NCBI RefSeq assembly: GCF_024505145.1
Contig: NZ_JANIAA010000013.1
Span: forward strand, 1 to 64,000
Origin: Streptomyces rugosispiralis
GTDB taxonomy: Bacteria > Actinomycetota > Actinomycetes > Streptomycetales > Streptomycetaceae
Length of the DNA stretch: 64,000 bases
Direction: 5' to 3'
Position numbers and translations under genes: made by a program. The notes under the pieces were generated by a model that saw only the letters and a list, made by a program, of their open reading frames with translations, made no database searches and was not told the origin of the DNA. Shown here piece by piece: positions 17,975-26,924 of this stretch; positions within the stretch are counted from its first letter, which is position 1; every line of letters begins with the position of its first letter.

Positions 17975-20077
17975 TCACCCCTGGGATGCGTCGTCGAGCA
18001 GATGGGCGTGCGGGCCCAGTTCGGTCGGGCGGAGCAGTCGGGCCTCGCGTTGGAACTGGCGTGCCACACCACGTACGACATGGCGCATGGCAATCGTATC
18101 GCCGCCCCCGTCCGCCGCCGCCAGTGCCGCCGTGCGGGCCGCCGCGGTGATGGCGGCGCCGGTCATGTCCAGGCGGGCCAGGGCGTCCAGGTCCACGTCG
18201 GGGGCGAGGGGGGCCTCCTGGGGGAAGGCGAGGCGCCACAGCCGGCGGCGTTCGGCGGCGGCCGGGCGGGGGAAGTGGACGACGAAGTGGAAGCGCCGGG
18301 TGAAGGCCGGGTCGATGTTGTCCTTCAGATTGCTGGTCAGGATGACCAGGCCGTCGCTGGCCTCCAGGCGCTGCAGCAGATAGCCGACTTCCAGGTTGGC
18401 GTAGCGGTCGGTGCCGTGTTTCACCTCGCCGCGCTTGCCGAACAGCGCGTCGGCCTCGTCGAAGAGCAGCACCGCGTGGCTCTCCTCGGCCTGCCGGAAC
18501 GCGATCTCCATGTTCTTCTCCGTCTCCCCCACCCATTTGGAGACGACCTGGGCGAGGTCCACCTTGAGCAGTTCCAGGCCGAGCATGCCGGTGACGATCT
18601 CGGCGGACATGGTCTTGCCGGTTCCGGGCTCACCGGTGAAGAGCGCCTTGACCCCGCCGTGCCCGGAGCGGCGGGCGAAGCCCCAGCTCTCGGCGATCCG
18701 GGGCCAGGCGCGGAAGGCGGAGGCGATCTCCAGGATCTGGCGGAACTGGACGTCGGGCAGGACCAGGTCGTCCACGGTGCGGCGGGGCGTGATCGAGTGG
18801 ACGGCGCTGCCGCTGCGGCCGCGGGTGACGGTGGCGATCGCGGGTTCGACATGGGCGGCGACCGGCTCCGGGCGTCCGTTGCCGGCCAGGCGCGCCCCGG
18901 CGTCCGCGACCGAGGCGACGGCGCGCAGTTCGCCGCCGCTCATCCGGTAGCGGACGGCGAGGTCTTCGAGGAGGGTTACGGACAGGTCCGGCAGGGCGGC
19001 CGACCACATGGCGCGGCGGTCGGTGAACCCGGGTACGGGCACGGTGAGTTCGGCGTAGGCGCGGGCGGCGAGCAGGCCCGCCGGGCGCCAGGGCTTGAGG
19101 CCGGTCAGGCACACCGGTACGCGCGAGCGGAGCAGCGCGGCGGACACCGCGTCGGCGGTGGCCCGCCGCGGCTCGCCGTGCAGATCGTCGGTGGGGATCC
19201 ACAGCACCGCGCCCAGCAGGGCGGCCGTCCGCAGATCGGCCTCGGGGTCGTCGGTCAGGGTGCGCAGCGGTGCCCCGGCGGCCCGGGTCAGCGCCTGTAC
19301 GGAGTCGAGTTGCCCGTCGGGCGGGCAGCCCCACAGCCCGGCCAGGTCGATATCACCGGAGCCCAGCGCCCGGCCCAGCCGGGTGAGCCGCTCGGAGGAG
19401 AGGTACGGGGACAGCATGCGCGGCTCCGGCGGGGCGACCTCGCCGGGGTCGTGGCCGAGCAGTCCGACGTCGCCGCCCCAGCCCAGCAGGAAGTCCAGCA
19501 CCCCGGGGCCGGGGAGGAGTTCCTGGGCGAGTTCGACCGCGGCCTCGCCGTGTGCGCGCAGCAGTCCGTAGCGGCGCAGCGGCCCGGCGGGGCCGAGGGA
19601 GCGGCGCAGGGCGAGGCGCGCGGCCGCGCTGTCCGCGCCCACGGCCAGCAGCAGTTCCACGCTGGGCAGCCGCCGGTTGAGGTTGTCCACGATGTAGGCG
19701 TAGATCCGCTCGTAGCCGCGGTCCAGTTCGGGCGCGGCGGCCAGCAGCAGTGCGTCCTGCTCCGCGCGGGTCAGGCCGAACCGGGTGGCGAGCGCGTCCA
19801 GCGGCAGGGCCCGGCCCCCGGCGGACGCGCGCCGCCTCAGCTCCCGTTCGGCTTCCGGCTCCGGCGGCGGGGGCGCGCAGGGCTCGGCCATGGTGTCGGT
19901 GAAGGTGTGCACCTCGCCGAGCAGCACGTCGACCTGTTCGTCGGTCACGCAGTACGGGGTGAGGTCGGGTCTGGTGAGCCGGGCGGCGAGCCGGGCCTGG
20001 CGCTCGACGGCGGCCCTGAGCGCCCCGTGCAGGCCCGCCAGCCGTAGTCGCATGTGCTCCACCGCGGATGCGCCCAT
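17975..20077 (-). CDS. AAA+ ATPase of the contractile injection system (Cis15/Afp15-like)
   Basis: A 700-residue protein with a C-terminal AAA+ domain: Walker A GEPGTGKTM (Lys488), Walker B VLLFDEADALF (about 540), an ILTSNLKDN sensor-1 stretch and arginine-finger candidates in FTRRFHF. The N-terminal 430 residues hold helices and a degenerate AAA-like fold without a usable P-loop. An AAA+ protein of this type is a constant member of Afp/PVC/eCIS loci and is thought to assist assembly or disassembly. It begins 5 nt after the stop of the tape-measure candidate. The ATG at 20077 was chosen because it follows that stop; a second in-frame ATG lies eight codons in. Confidence 0.92.
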   Translation of the reverse strand: MGASAVEHMRLRLAGLHGALRAAVERQARLAARLTRPDLTPYCVTDEQVDVLLGEVHTFTDTMAEPCAPPPPEPEAERELRRRASAGGRALPLDALATRFGLTRAEQDALLLAAAPELDRGYERIYAYIVDNLNRRLPSVELLLAVGADSAAARLALRRSLGPAGPLRRYGLLRAHGEAAVELAQELLPGPGVLDFLLGWGGDVGLLGHDPGEVAPPEPRMLSPYLSSERLTRLGRALGSGDIDLAGLWGCPPDGQLDSVQALTRAAGAPLRTLTDDPEADLRTAALLGAVLWIPTDDLHGEPRRATADAVSAALLRSRVPVCLTGLKPWRPAGLLAARAYAELTVPVPGFTDRRAMWSAALPDLSVTLLEDLAVRYRMSGGELRAVASVADAGARLAGNGRPEPVAAHVEPAIATVTRGRSGSAVHSITPRRTVDDLVLPDVQFRQILEIASAFRAWPRIAESWGFARRSGHGGVKALFTGEPGTGKTMSAEIVTGMLGLELLKVDLAQVVSKWVGETEKNMEIAFRQAEESHAVLLFDEADALFGKRGEVKHGTDRYANLEVGYLLQRLEASDGLVILTSNLKDNIDPAFTRRFHFVVHFPRPAAAERRRLWRLAFPQEAPLAPDVDLDALARLDMTGAAITAAARTAALAAADGGGDTIAMRHVVRGVARQFQREARLLRPTELGPHAHLLDDASQG

Positions 20078-20082
20078 GGGTC

Positions 20083-21996
20083 TCACCCGGCCGAGAAGGT
20101 CAGGGTCCGGCCGCCCAGCCAGGCCACATCGGGCACGTCGGCGAGCAGGCCGCCGTTGTGGAGGTCCGCGTGGCGCCGTCCCATCGGTACGCGCACCCGG
20201 ACGGCCGTGGCCTCGAACCGCACGGTGGCCTCCAGGTCGGCGAAGCGACGCAGGGCCGACAGGGGATCCGGTGTCTCGCGGTCGCGCCAGAGCGTCCAGG
20301 CGATGGTGGACAGGCCGAGCGCGGCGGCCAGGGTGACGGTGCGCTCGAGACCGCCGTCCCGGGCGAGCGGCACCGCCCGGCGCCCGGTGACCAGGGCGGT
20401 GACCAGGTCCGCGCACCGCTGGGCGTGGGCGGGCAGTTCGGCGGCGAGACGCGGGTCCGGTGCCGCGCCCTCGGCGGCCCACAGCGGGGTGCGCCAGGGC
20501 AGCCGCGCCACCGGGTCGCCGCGCAGCGGCCGTACGGAGGTGAGGAACGGCACGCCCGCCGAGGCCAGGTCGCGGAGGGTGCCTGGCGGCAGCGGCCCGT
20601 CGCAGAGCAGCACGGGCGGCCGCCCGGAGGACTCCCAGTGCGGCAGCAGTCCGGCGGCCTCCGCGGTCCAGGCGATGGGGAACATGCCGTTCGCGTCGAT
20701 GAGGAGGAGCCCGTCGTCGGCCCCGGTGAGCAGCAGTGGGCCGGCGGGGTCGTGGCCCCGGCACACCGACAGCGCCAGAACGCCGTCGAGGACCGGGAGC
20801 GCGGGGCCCACCTGGCGGGCGAAGCCGGTCAGCCGTTCCTCGGCGACGGGTGACGGGAGTCCCGCGAAGGCGGCCGCGGCCTCGGTGTCGCGCTCGGCGC
20901 GGCGCCAGCCCCGCGTGGTCTCGCCGAGCACCTTGTACGCCAGGGCGGCCGCGAACAGCGGTGCCTGGTCGGCGAGTTCGATACCGGCCAGGGCGGACCC
21001 GATCGCGTCGAGGTACCCGATGCGGGCCAGGGGCCCGGCGAGCAGGAAGGGCAGGGCGGACCACACCCGTACCTCGCCGCTGGTCCGCGCACCGGCACTC
21101 GTGCTCGTTCCCGAGGTGGTCGCCGCGGCGGTGGAGCCCGTCGCACCGGGCGGCTCCTCGGTGCCCGGTGCGTACGGCCCGGCCAGGGACCGGACCAGGC
21201 GTACCGTCTCCTCGCGGTCGGCCGACGCCAGGAAGTCCGTGAGCAGCCGGGGCAGCTCCGTCGTGTCGGCGCCCGCGACGGCGGTGCGCAGCCGCTCGGG
21301 CAGCGCCTCGGCGGGCCCGGGGCGGGCGGCCCCGCCGAGTGGCGAGCGCGCGGGCGGAGGGTCCGCCGCGAGGGCGCGCCCGACGAGTTCGGCGAGCAGC
21401 CGTGCGGCCGCCGCGTCGTCGTCGCCGAGCAGGGCGAGGAAGTACGCCCGCACCGACGCGTCCGGCAACAGCGCGAGCAGCGCGTCCAGTTCGCCGCGCT
21501 CGGCGAGTTCGGCGAAGAGCGCGGCGGCGCCCGGGGCGGTCCACGGGGCCGCCGCGAACGACTCCTCGAAGGACCGCGCGAACGGCTCGGCGTCGCTGCC
21601 GGGTTCGCCGACGGGGTGTTCCACGAACGGTACCGGTGCGAAGTGGACCTCGACCGGCGGACCGCCGACCATCGAGCGGCCGGAGCGGCCCGGCCGGACG
21701 GTGACGGTCAGCGGCTCGGTGATCTCCACGTCCGGCCCGTCGGCGGCCAGCCGCTCGGCGAAGTGGTCCGCCAGCAACTCCGGCAGGGCCTCCACCACCT
21801 GGTGGATCAGCCCGCGGGGTTCGGGTCCCCAGCTCCATCCACCGCGCCGGACCACCGTGACGGTGCACCGGCGCACCGTGATCTCTCCGGGCTCGCCGCC
21901 ATCGCCGGTCCCGCCGACTCGGCCGGTCCCGCCGGTCTCGCCAGTCCTGTCGGTCCCGCCGGCCCCGGCCGCGGGCGGCGCGGTGGGCGCGTTCAC
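20083..21996 (-). CDS. Tape-measure candidate of the injection system (Cis14-like)
   Basis: A 637-residue protein starting at a GTG that overlaps the preceding stop (GTGA). The first 35 residues are Gly/Thr-rich. Then comes a strand followed by helices and a second strand (about residues 38-115, ending DVEITEPLTVTV), the pattern of the N-terminal part of annotated contractile injection system tape-measure proteins. The middle and C-terminal parts are Ala/Leu-rich helices with a Ser/Thr linker around 280-300. Its place immediately before the AAA+ ATPase is where Afp14-type genes sit. Inference: it sets tube length and caps the tube during assembly. Confidence in the coding region is high, in the role moderate. 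Confidence 0.72.
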   Translation of the reverse strand: MNAPTAPPAAGAGGTDRTGETGGTGRVGGTGDGGEPGEITVRRCTVTVVRRGGWSWGPEPRGLIHQVVEALPELLADHFAERLAADGPDVEITEPLTVTVRPGRSGRSMVGGPPVEVHFAPVPFVEHPVGEPGSDAEPFARSFEESFAAAPWTAPGAAALFAELAERGELDALLALLPDASVRAYFLALLGDDDAAAARLLAELVGRALAADPPPARSPLGGAARPGPAEALPERLRTAVAGADTTELPRLLTDFLASADREETVRLVRSLAGPYAPGTEEPPGATGSTAAATTSGTSTSAGARTSGEVRVWSALPFLLAGPLARIGYLDAIGSALAGIELADQAPLFAAALAYKVLGETTRGWRRAERDTEAAAAFAGLPSPVAEERLTGFARQVGPALPVLDGVLALSVCRGHDPAGPLLLTGADDGLLLIDANGMFPIAWTAEAAGLLPHWESSGRPPVLLCDGPLPPGTLRDLASAGVPFLTSVRPLRGDPVARLPWRTPLWAAEGAAPDPRLAAELPAHAQRCADLVTALVTGRRAVPLARDGGLERTVTLAAALGLSTIAWTLWRDRETPDPLSALRRFADLEATVRFEATAVRVRVPMGRRHADLHNGGLLADVPDVAWLGGRTLTFSAG

Positions 21997-22523
21997 GTCA
22001 CCCCCAGCCTCTCCAGGCGGCCCGCCCAGCCGACCGCGAGCACCAGCACCCCGTGCGCACTGCCCGCCACGAGGGTCACCGGCAGTTTCACCTGGGTCTG
22101 CTGGGCGGGGATCTCCCCGGTGAGCACATGGGTGTCCTGCTCGTCGGAGACCAGGGCGACCACGGGCGTGGCGCGGGCCGAGGCGACCTTCACGGTGACG
22201 GTGACCCCGTCCGTGGCCAGCGCGATGCCTTCGGTCCACGACGCGAGGCGCGCCAGCCCCGGTTTGGGCTTGCCCTCGGGCGTCAGCTCGACCCCGTAGG
22301 CCAACGGCTGGGCGAGGGCGCCCGGTTCGTCGTCCACGGCCGCCACATCCAGGTCCCGGGCGTTCAGCGGAAGGGTCGCCAGGCGGCCCTCGCCCAGGGA
22401 GACGCGCAGCGGCAGCGCGCGTCCGACGAGCGACGCCACATCGGCCGGGGCATCGGCGCCGGTCAGGGCGAGCGCGCCCACGACATGGCCGGTGTCGGCG
22501 GCGTACACCACGGAAAGAGCCAT
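21993..22523 (-). CDS. Unknown 176-residue injection-system protein
   Basis: A beta-rich, Val/Ala/Leu-rich soluble protein without cysteines or membrane segments; I do not recognise a family. It begins 2 nt after the preceding gene stops and overlaps the next start by 4 nt, so it is an integral part of the operon. The pattern of alternating strands suggests a small structural domain, possibly a baseplate or tube accessory. No function is assigned. Confidence 0.82.
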   Translation of the reverse strand: MALSVVYAADTGHVVGALALTGADAPADVASLVGRALPLRVSLGEGRLATLPLNARDLDVAAVDDEPGALAQPLAYGVELTPEGKPKPGLARLASWTEGIALATDGVTVTVKVASARATPVVALVSDEQDTHVLTGEIPAQQTQVKLPVTLVAGSAHGVLVLAVGWAGRLERLGVT

Positions 22524-22525
22524 CG

Positions 22526-23662
22526 TCAGCCACCGCCGTTCGTCGCCGCGACCGTCGCCAGGACGAGGAAGTCGACCGCCCCGGGCTGTTCGACCGGCTG
22601 TTTCCAGTTCACCGAGGGGTTGTACACGCGCACCCGGCAGCGGACCCGGCGGTCGGCGTCCACCGTGGCCTCCACCGGGCTGAACAGCGCCGACTCCGCC
22701 AGGGGCGGAATGCGCGGGGTGAGCTGGACATGGATCACGACCCGGCCGTCGGCGACCTGTTCCGGGGTGACGCCGGACGGCAGCGGCAGCAGCGTCCCGT
22801 CGGTGGCGGTCCCGGAGGCCACCAGCGTGCTGCCGGCCGACATCCGGCCGCCGAAGCTGCCCTCGATGGTGAGGTTGCCGTTGGCCGCCACGGTCATCAG
22901 TGGGGCGACCGCGCCGCCGCCCTGGTACAGGCCGAAGACCAGGTTCGGCGTCTCGCCGCCGGTCAGCACCAGCGCCGGCTCGCCCTCCTCGGTCTCCGTG
23001 CCGGTCCGCAGGGTCAGCGCGCCCGACCGGGCCGAGACGGTGTCCGCGCGCACCCCGGCGAACCGCGCCGCGACACCGCGCGCCGCCGTCTCGACACCGC
23101 TGAAGTGGCCCTCCGACCAGTGGACATAGCCCAGCAGGACCAGCCAGCGGACGGGCGGATCGGCCGGTGGGTCGCCGATCGCGGGCGGCTGCTGCTCGGC
23201 GGCCAGCCGCTCGTCGCCGAGGCGCCCGAAGAGGATCTGGTACGACTCCTCCACCCGGGTCTTCGTGGCGCTCCCGGAGCAGGAGACCGGACCGGCGGGC
23301 TCAGCCGGTTCCCGGTCGGCCGCGGTGAGGAAGACCGGGTAGGGCTCGTCGGTCGACTGGTCCGCGCCGTTGACCTCCTCGAAGTCGCTCTCGCGCAGCA
23401 CCACCGGGTCGGTGACGACCACCTCGCGGCCCGTGCCGTCGACGGCGATCCCCGCCGAGACGCTCACCTCGACATGGCGGACGCCCGTCAGCGGGTCGGT
23501 ACGGGGCTGGGTGACGAGGCCGAGCCCTTCGACGATGCCCCACTCGTGCAGGTGCCGCGCATGCCGGGCGGCCCCGCCGCGCGCGTACTCCACCGTGGCC
23601 GACAGATCCGCGGCGGCCAGCACCTGGCCCTCGTGGAAGGCGGGGCGCAGCGGGCCCGTCAT
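22526..23662 (-). CDS. Injection-system accessory protein, paralogue 3
   Basis: A 378-residue protein whose first 110 residues follow the same pattern as the two upstream genes: FHEGQVL then AADLSATVEY, HARHLHEWGIVEGLGL, a V-x-V stretch, then GIAVDGTGREVVV. This N-terminal module thus occurs three times in a row in the operon. Here it lacks the Cys clusters of the other two. The C-terminal half (about 200-378) is beta-rich and Gly/Thr-rich, as in trimeric tail or baseplate appendages. ATGA overlap with the preceding stop. Probable baseplate-periphery or fibre-like component; inference from position and repetition. Confidence 0.82.
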   Translation of the reverse strand: MTGPLRPAFHEGQVLAAADLSATVEYARGGAARHARHLHEWGIVEGLGLVTQPRTDPLTGVRHVEVSVSAGIAVDGTGREVVVTDPVVLRESDFEEVNGADQSTDEPYPVFLTAADREPAEPAGPVSCSGSATKTRVEESYQILFGRLGDERLAAEQQPPAIGDPPADPPVRWLVLLGYVHWSEGHFSGVETAARGVAARFAGVRADTVSARSGALTLRTGTETEEGEPALVLTGGETPNLVFGLYQGGGAVAPLMTVAANGNLTIEGSFGGRMSAGSTLVASGTATDGTLLPLPSGVTPEQVADGRVVIHVQLTPRIPPLAESALFSPVEATVDADRRVRCRVRVYNPSVNWKQPVEQPGAVDFLVLATVAATNGGG

Positions 23663-25653
23663 GGCGTCTCACCGGGCTTCCGGGTACGGGACGACCGGGT
23701 GCGCTTGGCCGGGGGCCTGGCGGGTTCGGCCGCCTGTTCGGCCCCCTGCTCGGGCGGCTGGTCCGGATCCTGCCCGGATTCGCCGGGTTGGTCCGTGGCC
23801 CGGTTCGACACCCGCTCCTCCAACTGGCTCACCTGCGTCTGCGCGCTGCCCAACTGGCCGCGCAGCCCCTCCACGGCGGCGGTGAGACCGGCGACCTGTG
23901 TCCTGAGCCGGGCGAGCTCCTGCATGCTGTCGGTGACTTCGCTCGGGGTCGTATAGACCTGTTCGTGCAGCGCCTTGGGCGGTGTCTCGCCGGGTGCGGG
24001 GGTCAGCAGCAGGGACAGCATCTCCTCCAGGTCCCCGGTGCGCGGCCAGTCGCCGAGCAGTCCGTCCGCGTACGGGCGCGCCACCGGGCCCTCGGACGGC
24101 AGCGTGGGCTTCTGGTAGCGCGGCACCGGCCGGCAGCAGACCCGCTCGGCGAGTTCGCGCAAGCGGTAGAGCTTGGGCAGCCACTCGCCGTACGCCGATC
24201 CGCCCGGCAGCACCTGCTCCCGGGTGGCCGAGCAGACCCGCACGACATCGCAGCCGTCCAGCTCCAGATGGGCGAGCAGGACGTCGGTGTCGGTGCAGTC
24301 GCCACACGGCGGGTTGAGCGTGGCGCACGCCGCGTCGGTCAGGAACCGGCGCACCGCGGTGCCCAGCGCCGCGGCCGCCTCCGCGATCTGCTGCACCTCG
24401 GCGATGGTCGCCTTCTCGGTGCTGTCCGGCGGTGGGGACGGCAGCAGCGGCGGTACGTCGACGGCGGCGATGTCCCGGCGCAGCGCGCAGTCGGCGAGGT
24501 CGGTGGACTGGTCAAGACGGCACAGCAGCCACTCCCGGATCAGGCCGAGATCCGCGCGGAACTCCACCCGCAGCGCATGGGAGAGCGGGGTGCCCTGGGC
24601 CAGCATCCGCACTTCCAACGGGGCGTCCGGGTCGCCCCGCTCCGGTACGACGCGGGCGGCGGTCTCGGTGACGACGGCGCGGGCGATCCCGGCGCGCAGC
24701 GGGTCCGGCCACGCCGCTTCCAGGTCGGCGCCGCCGAGCCGCCCGCACGCCGTGCCCAGGAGGCTCCGGGCCTCCCGCGCGGTGGCGAGGTCCGGGTAGT
24801 CCCGTGCGAGCTGGGCCTGCCCGGCCGCGTCGTAGGTGTCGTACCGGGCGACGGCGGCGGCCAGCGCCCGGACGTGCTCGGTCATCTCGCGGGCCGTCGG
24901 CGGGGCGGGCGGGCCCTCCCCGCCCGCGTTGTCGCGCAGCCACGCGAAGGCGGTGGCGTACCGCTGGGCGTCGGCGGCGTCGAAGCGGAAGGCCCGGCCG
25001 GTGCCGAGCGACGCGACGGTCAGGGCGTCGGTGTAGAACCCGAGCCGCCGATCGCGGGTGCGTGCCTGGTCGGCCCGGCTCATGTCGCCCACGCTCGCGA
25101 GGAGTTGGGTGCCGGGGTTGTGGCGGTGGTCCTCGAAGTCGTCGCACTTGACGACAAATTGGTACCCCTCCTGGATCCTGGAGGGCACGCATCCCGGCGA
25201 GGGGCACGGCTCCTCGGTGGCGTACGGGGCCACCGGCTCGACGGGGAGCTCGCGGTAGCGCGCGTAGAGCCCGTAGCGGCGCCCGCCGTCGTCGTCGCAG
25301 TCTTCCCCGCAGTCCACCCCGAGTGCGCTGATGCGGCCCTCCCGCACCAGTGCGGTGACGTCGACCCGCTCGGTGCAGGGCACCACGATGTCGTTCCCGG
25401 CGCAGTCCAGCGCGTGTCCGGGGTGGACCGCCACGGTTCCGCCGCCGCACGGGTCGCAGGTGACGCCGAGGCCGCAGATGACGCCCGGCCCGTACAGGGA
25501 CCGGTTGTGCAGTCTGGCCTTGGCCGTCGTGTACTCGACCAGCAGGCTGAGGTCGTCCTCGGTCAGCAGTTGCCCTGCGAAGAAGCGAGGACGTACGAAG
25601 GCGGAGGTCCGGGTGGCGTCACCACCGCAGCCGCATCCGCAGTCTGTTCGCAT
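23659..25653 (-). CDS. Injection-system accessory protein, paralogue 2 (Cys-rich N-terminus)
   Basis: A 664-residue protein. It begins with a CGCGCGG cluster, followed by the shared module: RFFAGQLLTEDDL, KARLHNRSLYGPGVICGLGV, CDPCGG, then ALDCAGNDIVV. A long helical middle (about 230-450) follows, with CGDC near 455, a paired-Cys segment near 520, and a C-terminal coiled coil (about 575-625, repeated L/V spacing with Gln and Arg). The last 40 residues are charged and disordered. Cysteine density is unusual for a cytoplasmic Streptomyces protein and hints at metal binding or disulphides. It starts 2 nt after the preceding gene. Role unknown; position favours a baseplate accessory. Confidence 0.83.
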   Translation of the reverse strand: MRTDCGCGCGGDATRTSAFVRPRFFAGQLLTEDDLSLLVEYTTAKARLHNRSLYGPGVICGLGVTCDPCGGGTVAVHPGHALDCAGNDIVVPCTERVDVTALVREGRISALGVDCGEDCDDDGGRRYGLYARYRELPVEPVAPYATEEPCPSPGCVPSRIQEGYQFVVKCDDFEDHRHNPGTQLLASVGDMSRADQARTRDRRLGFYTDALTVASLGTGRAFRFDAADAQRYATAFAWLRDNAGGEGPPAPPTAREMTEHVRALAAAVARYDTYDAAGQAQLARDYPDLATAREARSLLGTACGRLGGADLEAAWPDPLRAGIARAVVTETAARVVPERGDPDAPLEVRMLAQGTPLSHALRVEFRADLGLIREWLLCRLDQSTDLADCALRRDIAAVDVPPLLPSPPPDSTEKATIAEVQQIAEAAAALGTAVRRFLTDAACATLNPPCGDCTDTDVLLAHLELDGCDVVRVCSATREQVLPGGSAYGEWLPKLYRLRELAERVCCRPVPRYQKPTLPSEGPVARPYADGLLGDWPRTGDLEEMLSLLLTPAPGETPPKALHEQVYTTPSEVTDSMQELARLRTQVAGLTAAVEGLRGQLGSAQTQVSQLEERVSNRATDQPGESGQDPDQPPEQGAEQAAEPARPPAKRTRSSRTRKPGETP

Positions 25654-25655
25654 GA

Positions 25656-26912
25656 TCAGCGCTCCTTCACGAAGAACCAGCTCTCGAAGACGTCCCCGCC
25701 CGCGCCGGTGCCGGACGTCCAGGGCCCGATGCCCGAGGGCGGCAGGTCGCAGCGGTCGTCACCGCCGTGCTCGGCCGACAGCGTCGAGCCGGTGCGGATG
25801 AGCGGGACGCGCCCACCGACATGGGTGCCGTCGACCGGGCGGCAGCAGCGGTCGAGGAGGAACGCGGCGCGGACGGTGATCAGTACGCGGTCGCCGTCCT
25901 GCAGCGTCTCGCGCGTGATCTGGCGGTAGCGGAACTCCTGGGTGAACTCGTCGCACTCCGCGGACTCCAGGTCCGGTTCGGCGAAGGTGCCGCCCATGTA
26001 CCAGGTGGAGGCGTTGCGGCCGCTGCCGCCCTCGATCACCTGGAGCTCCACCACACCGGGCCGCAGCGTGTCGGACCGTACGTCGGCGGAGAACCGCACC
26101 ACCAGCCCGCCGTCCTCGTCCAGGGTGCCGAGGAGGTCCTTGGCCTCGTCGATGGTGTAGGTGTGGCCGTGGATCCAGTTGATGCCGGTGATCACCGTGG
26201 GCAGATGACGGCCGAACGGGCGGCGCACGTTCATGTGGATGTGGTTCCGGCGCACCGGTTCGTACCAGTCCACGCAGTCGATCCTGGCCAGCCACAGCAC
26301 CGTGTGCTCGCACGGCTCGCAGCAGGTGTCACAGCGCTCGTCCACCGGCGGTTCGCAGCCGGTGACCCGCACCGTGTAGCGCTCCTCGGTCCAGCCGAAC
26401 TCGCAGTCGGAGGTGTCGGCGCAGGCGTCGTTGTAGACGGCGCGGGTGGGTTCGACGGGCCGCTCGGCGTACTCGACACCGATCCAGACGGTGTCGGTGT
26501 CCCGTTCGTGCGGGGGCAGCGCCTTCCACAGGTCGATCTCGCAGCCGCCGCGCACCACGACCTCGTTGCCCTCGCAGTCCACGGCGAGACCGGGAGTGAT
26601 CCTGACCTTGGCCCTGCGCCGGGTGCGCTCCGGCTCGGCGCCGCCCTCCTCGCCGTCCTCCGTCGCGGGTGGTGTCTCCTCGTCGGCGGGTGGCGGGCAG
26701 TCGTCCTGGTCCCGCGGCACCGGTTCCACATGGAGGCCGCACACCACGCCGTAGCCGAGCAGACAGCGCATCCGCAGTCTCAACTTCTCGCGGTGGTAAT
26801 CCTGTTCACGCTGAAAGTCCCGCGCGCCCAGCATCTGGCCGTGGAAGTACCGCAGCCGGCGCAGTGGTGGCGCGTGGAACTCCTCGGTCCTCGATGGTCC
26901 TGTCTCGGTCAT
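25656..26912 (-). CDS. Injection-system accessory protein, paralogue 1
   Basis: A 418-residue protein with the shared N-terminal module: RYFHGQMLGARDFQ, a YHREKLRLRMRCLLGYGVVCGLHV stretch, an acidic disordered loop (about 70-95), then GLAVDCEGNEVVV. A cysteine-rich patch lies near 180-200 (CDTCCEPC). The C-terminal half is beta-rich and includes a possible domain around HMNVRRPFGRHLP. It starts 12 nt after the gpI-like gene stops. I do not know a characterised homologue; the three adjacent paralogues look like a duplicated set of baseplate or surface proteins. Confidence 0.83.
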   Translation of the reverse strand: MTETGPSRTEEFHAPPLRRLRYFHGQMLGARDFQREQDYHREKLRLRMRCLLGYGVVCGLHVEPVPRDQDDCPPPADEETPPATEDGEEGGAEPERTRRRAKVRITPGLAVDCEGNEVVVRGGCEIDLWKALPPHERDTDTVWIGVEYAERPVEPTRAVYNDACADTSDCEFGWTEERYTVRVTGCEPPVDERCDTCCEPCEHTVLWLARIDCVDWYEPVRRNHIHMNVRRPFGRHLPTVITGINWIHGHTYTIDEAKDLLGTLDEDGGLVVRFSADVRSDTLRPGVVELQVIEGGSGRNASTWYMGGTFAEPDLESAECDEFTQEFRYRQITRETLQDGDRVLITVRAAFLLDRCCRPVDGTHVGGRVPLIRTGSTLSAEHGGDDRCDLPPSGIGPWTSGTGAGGDVFESWFFVKER

Positions 26913-26924
26913 CGCCCCGTCCTC

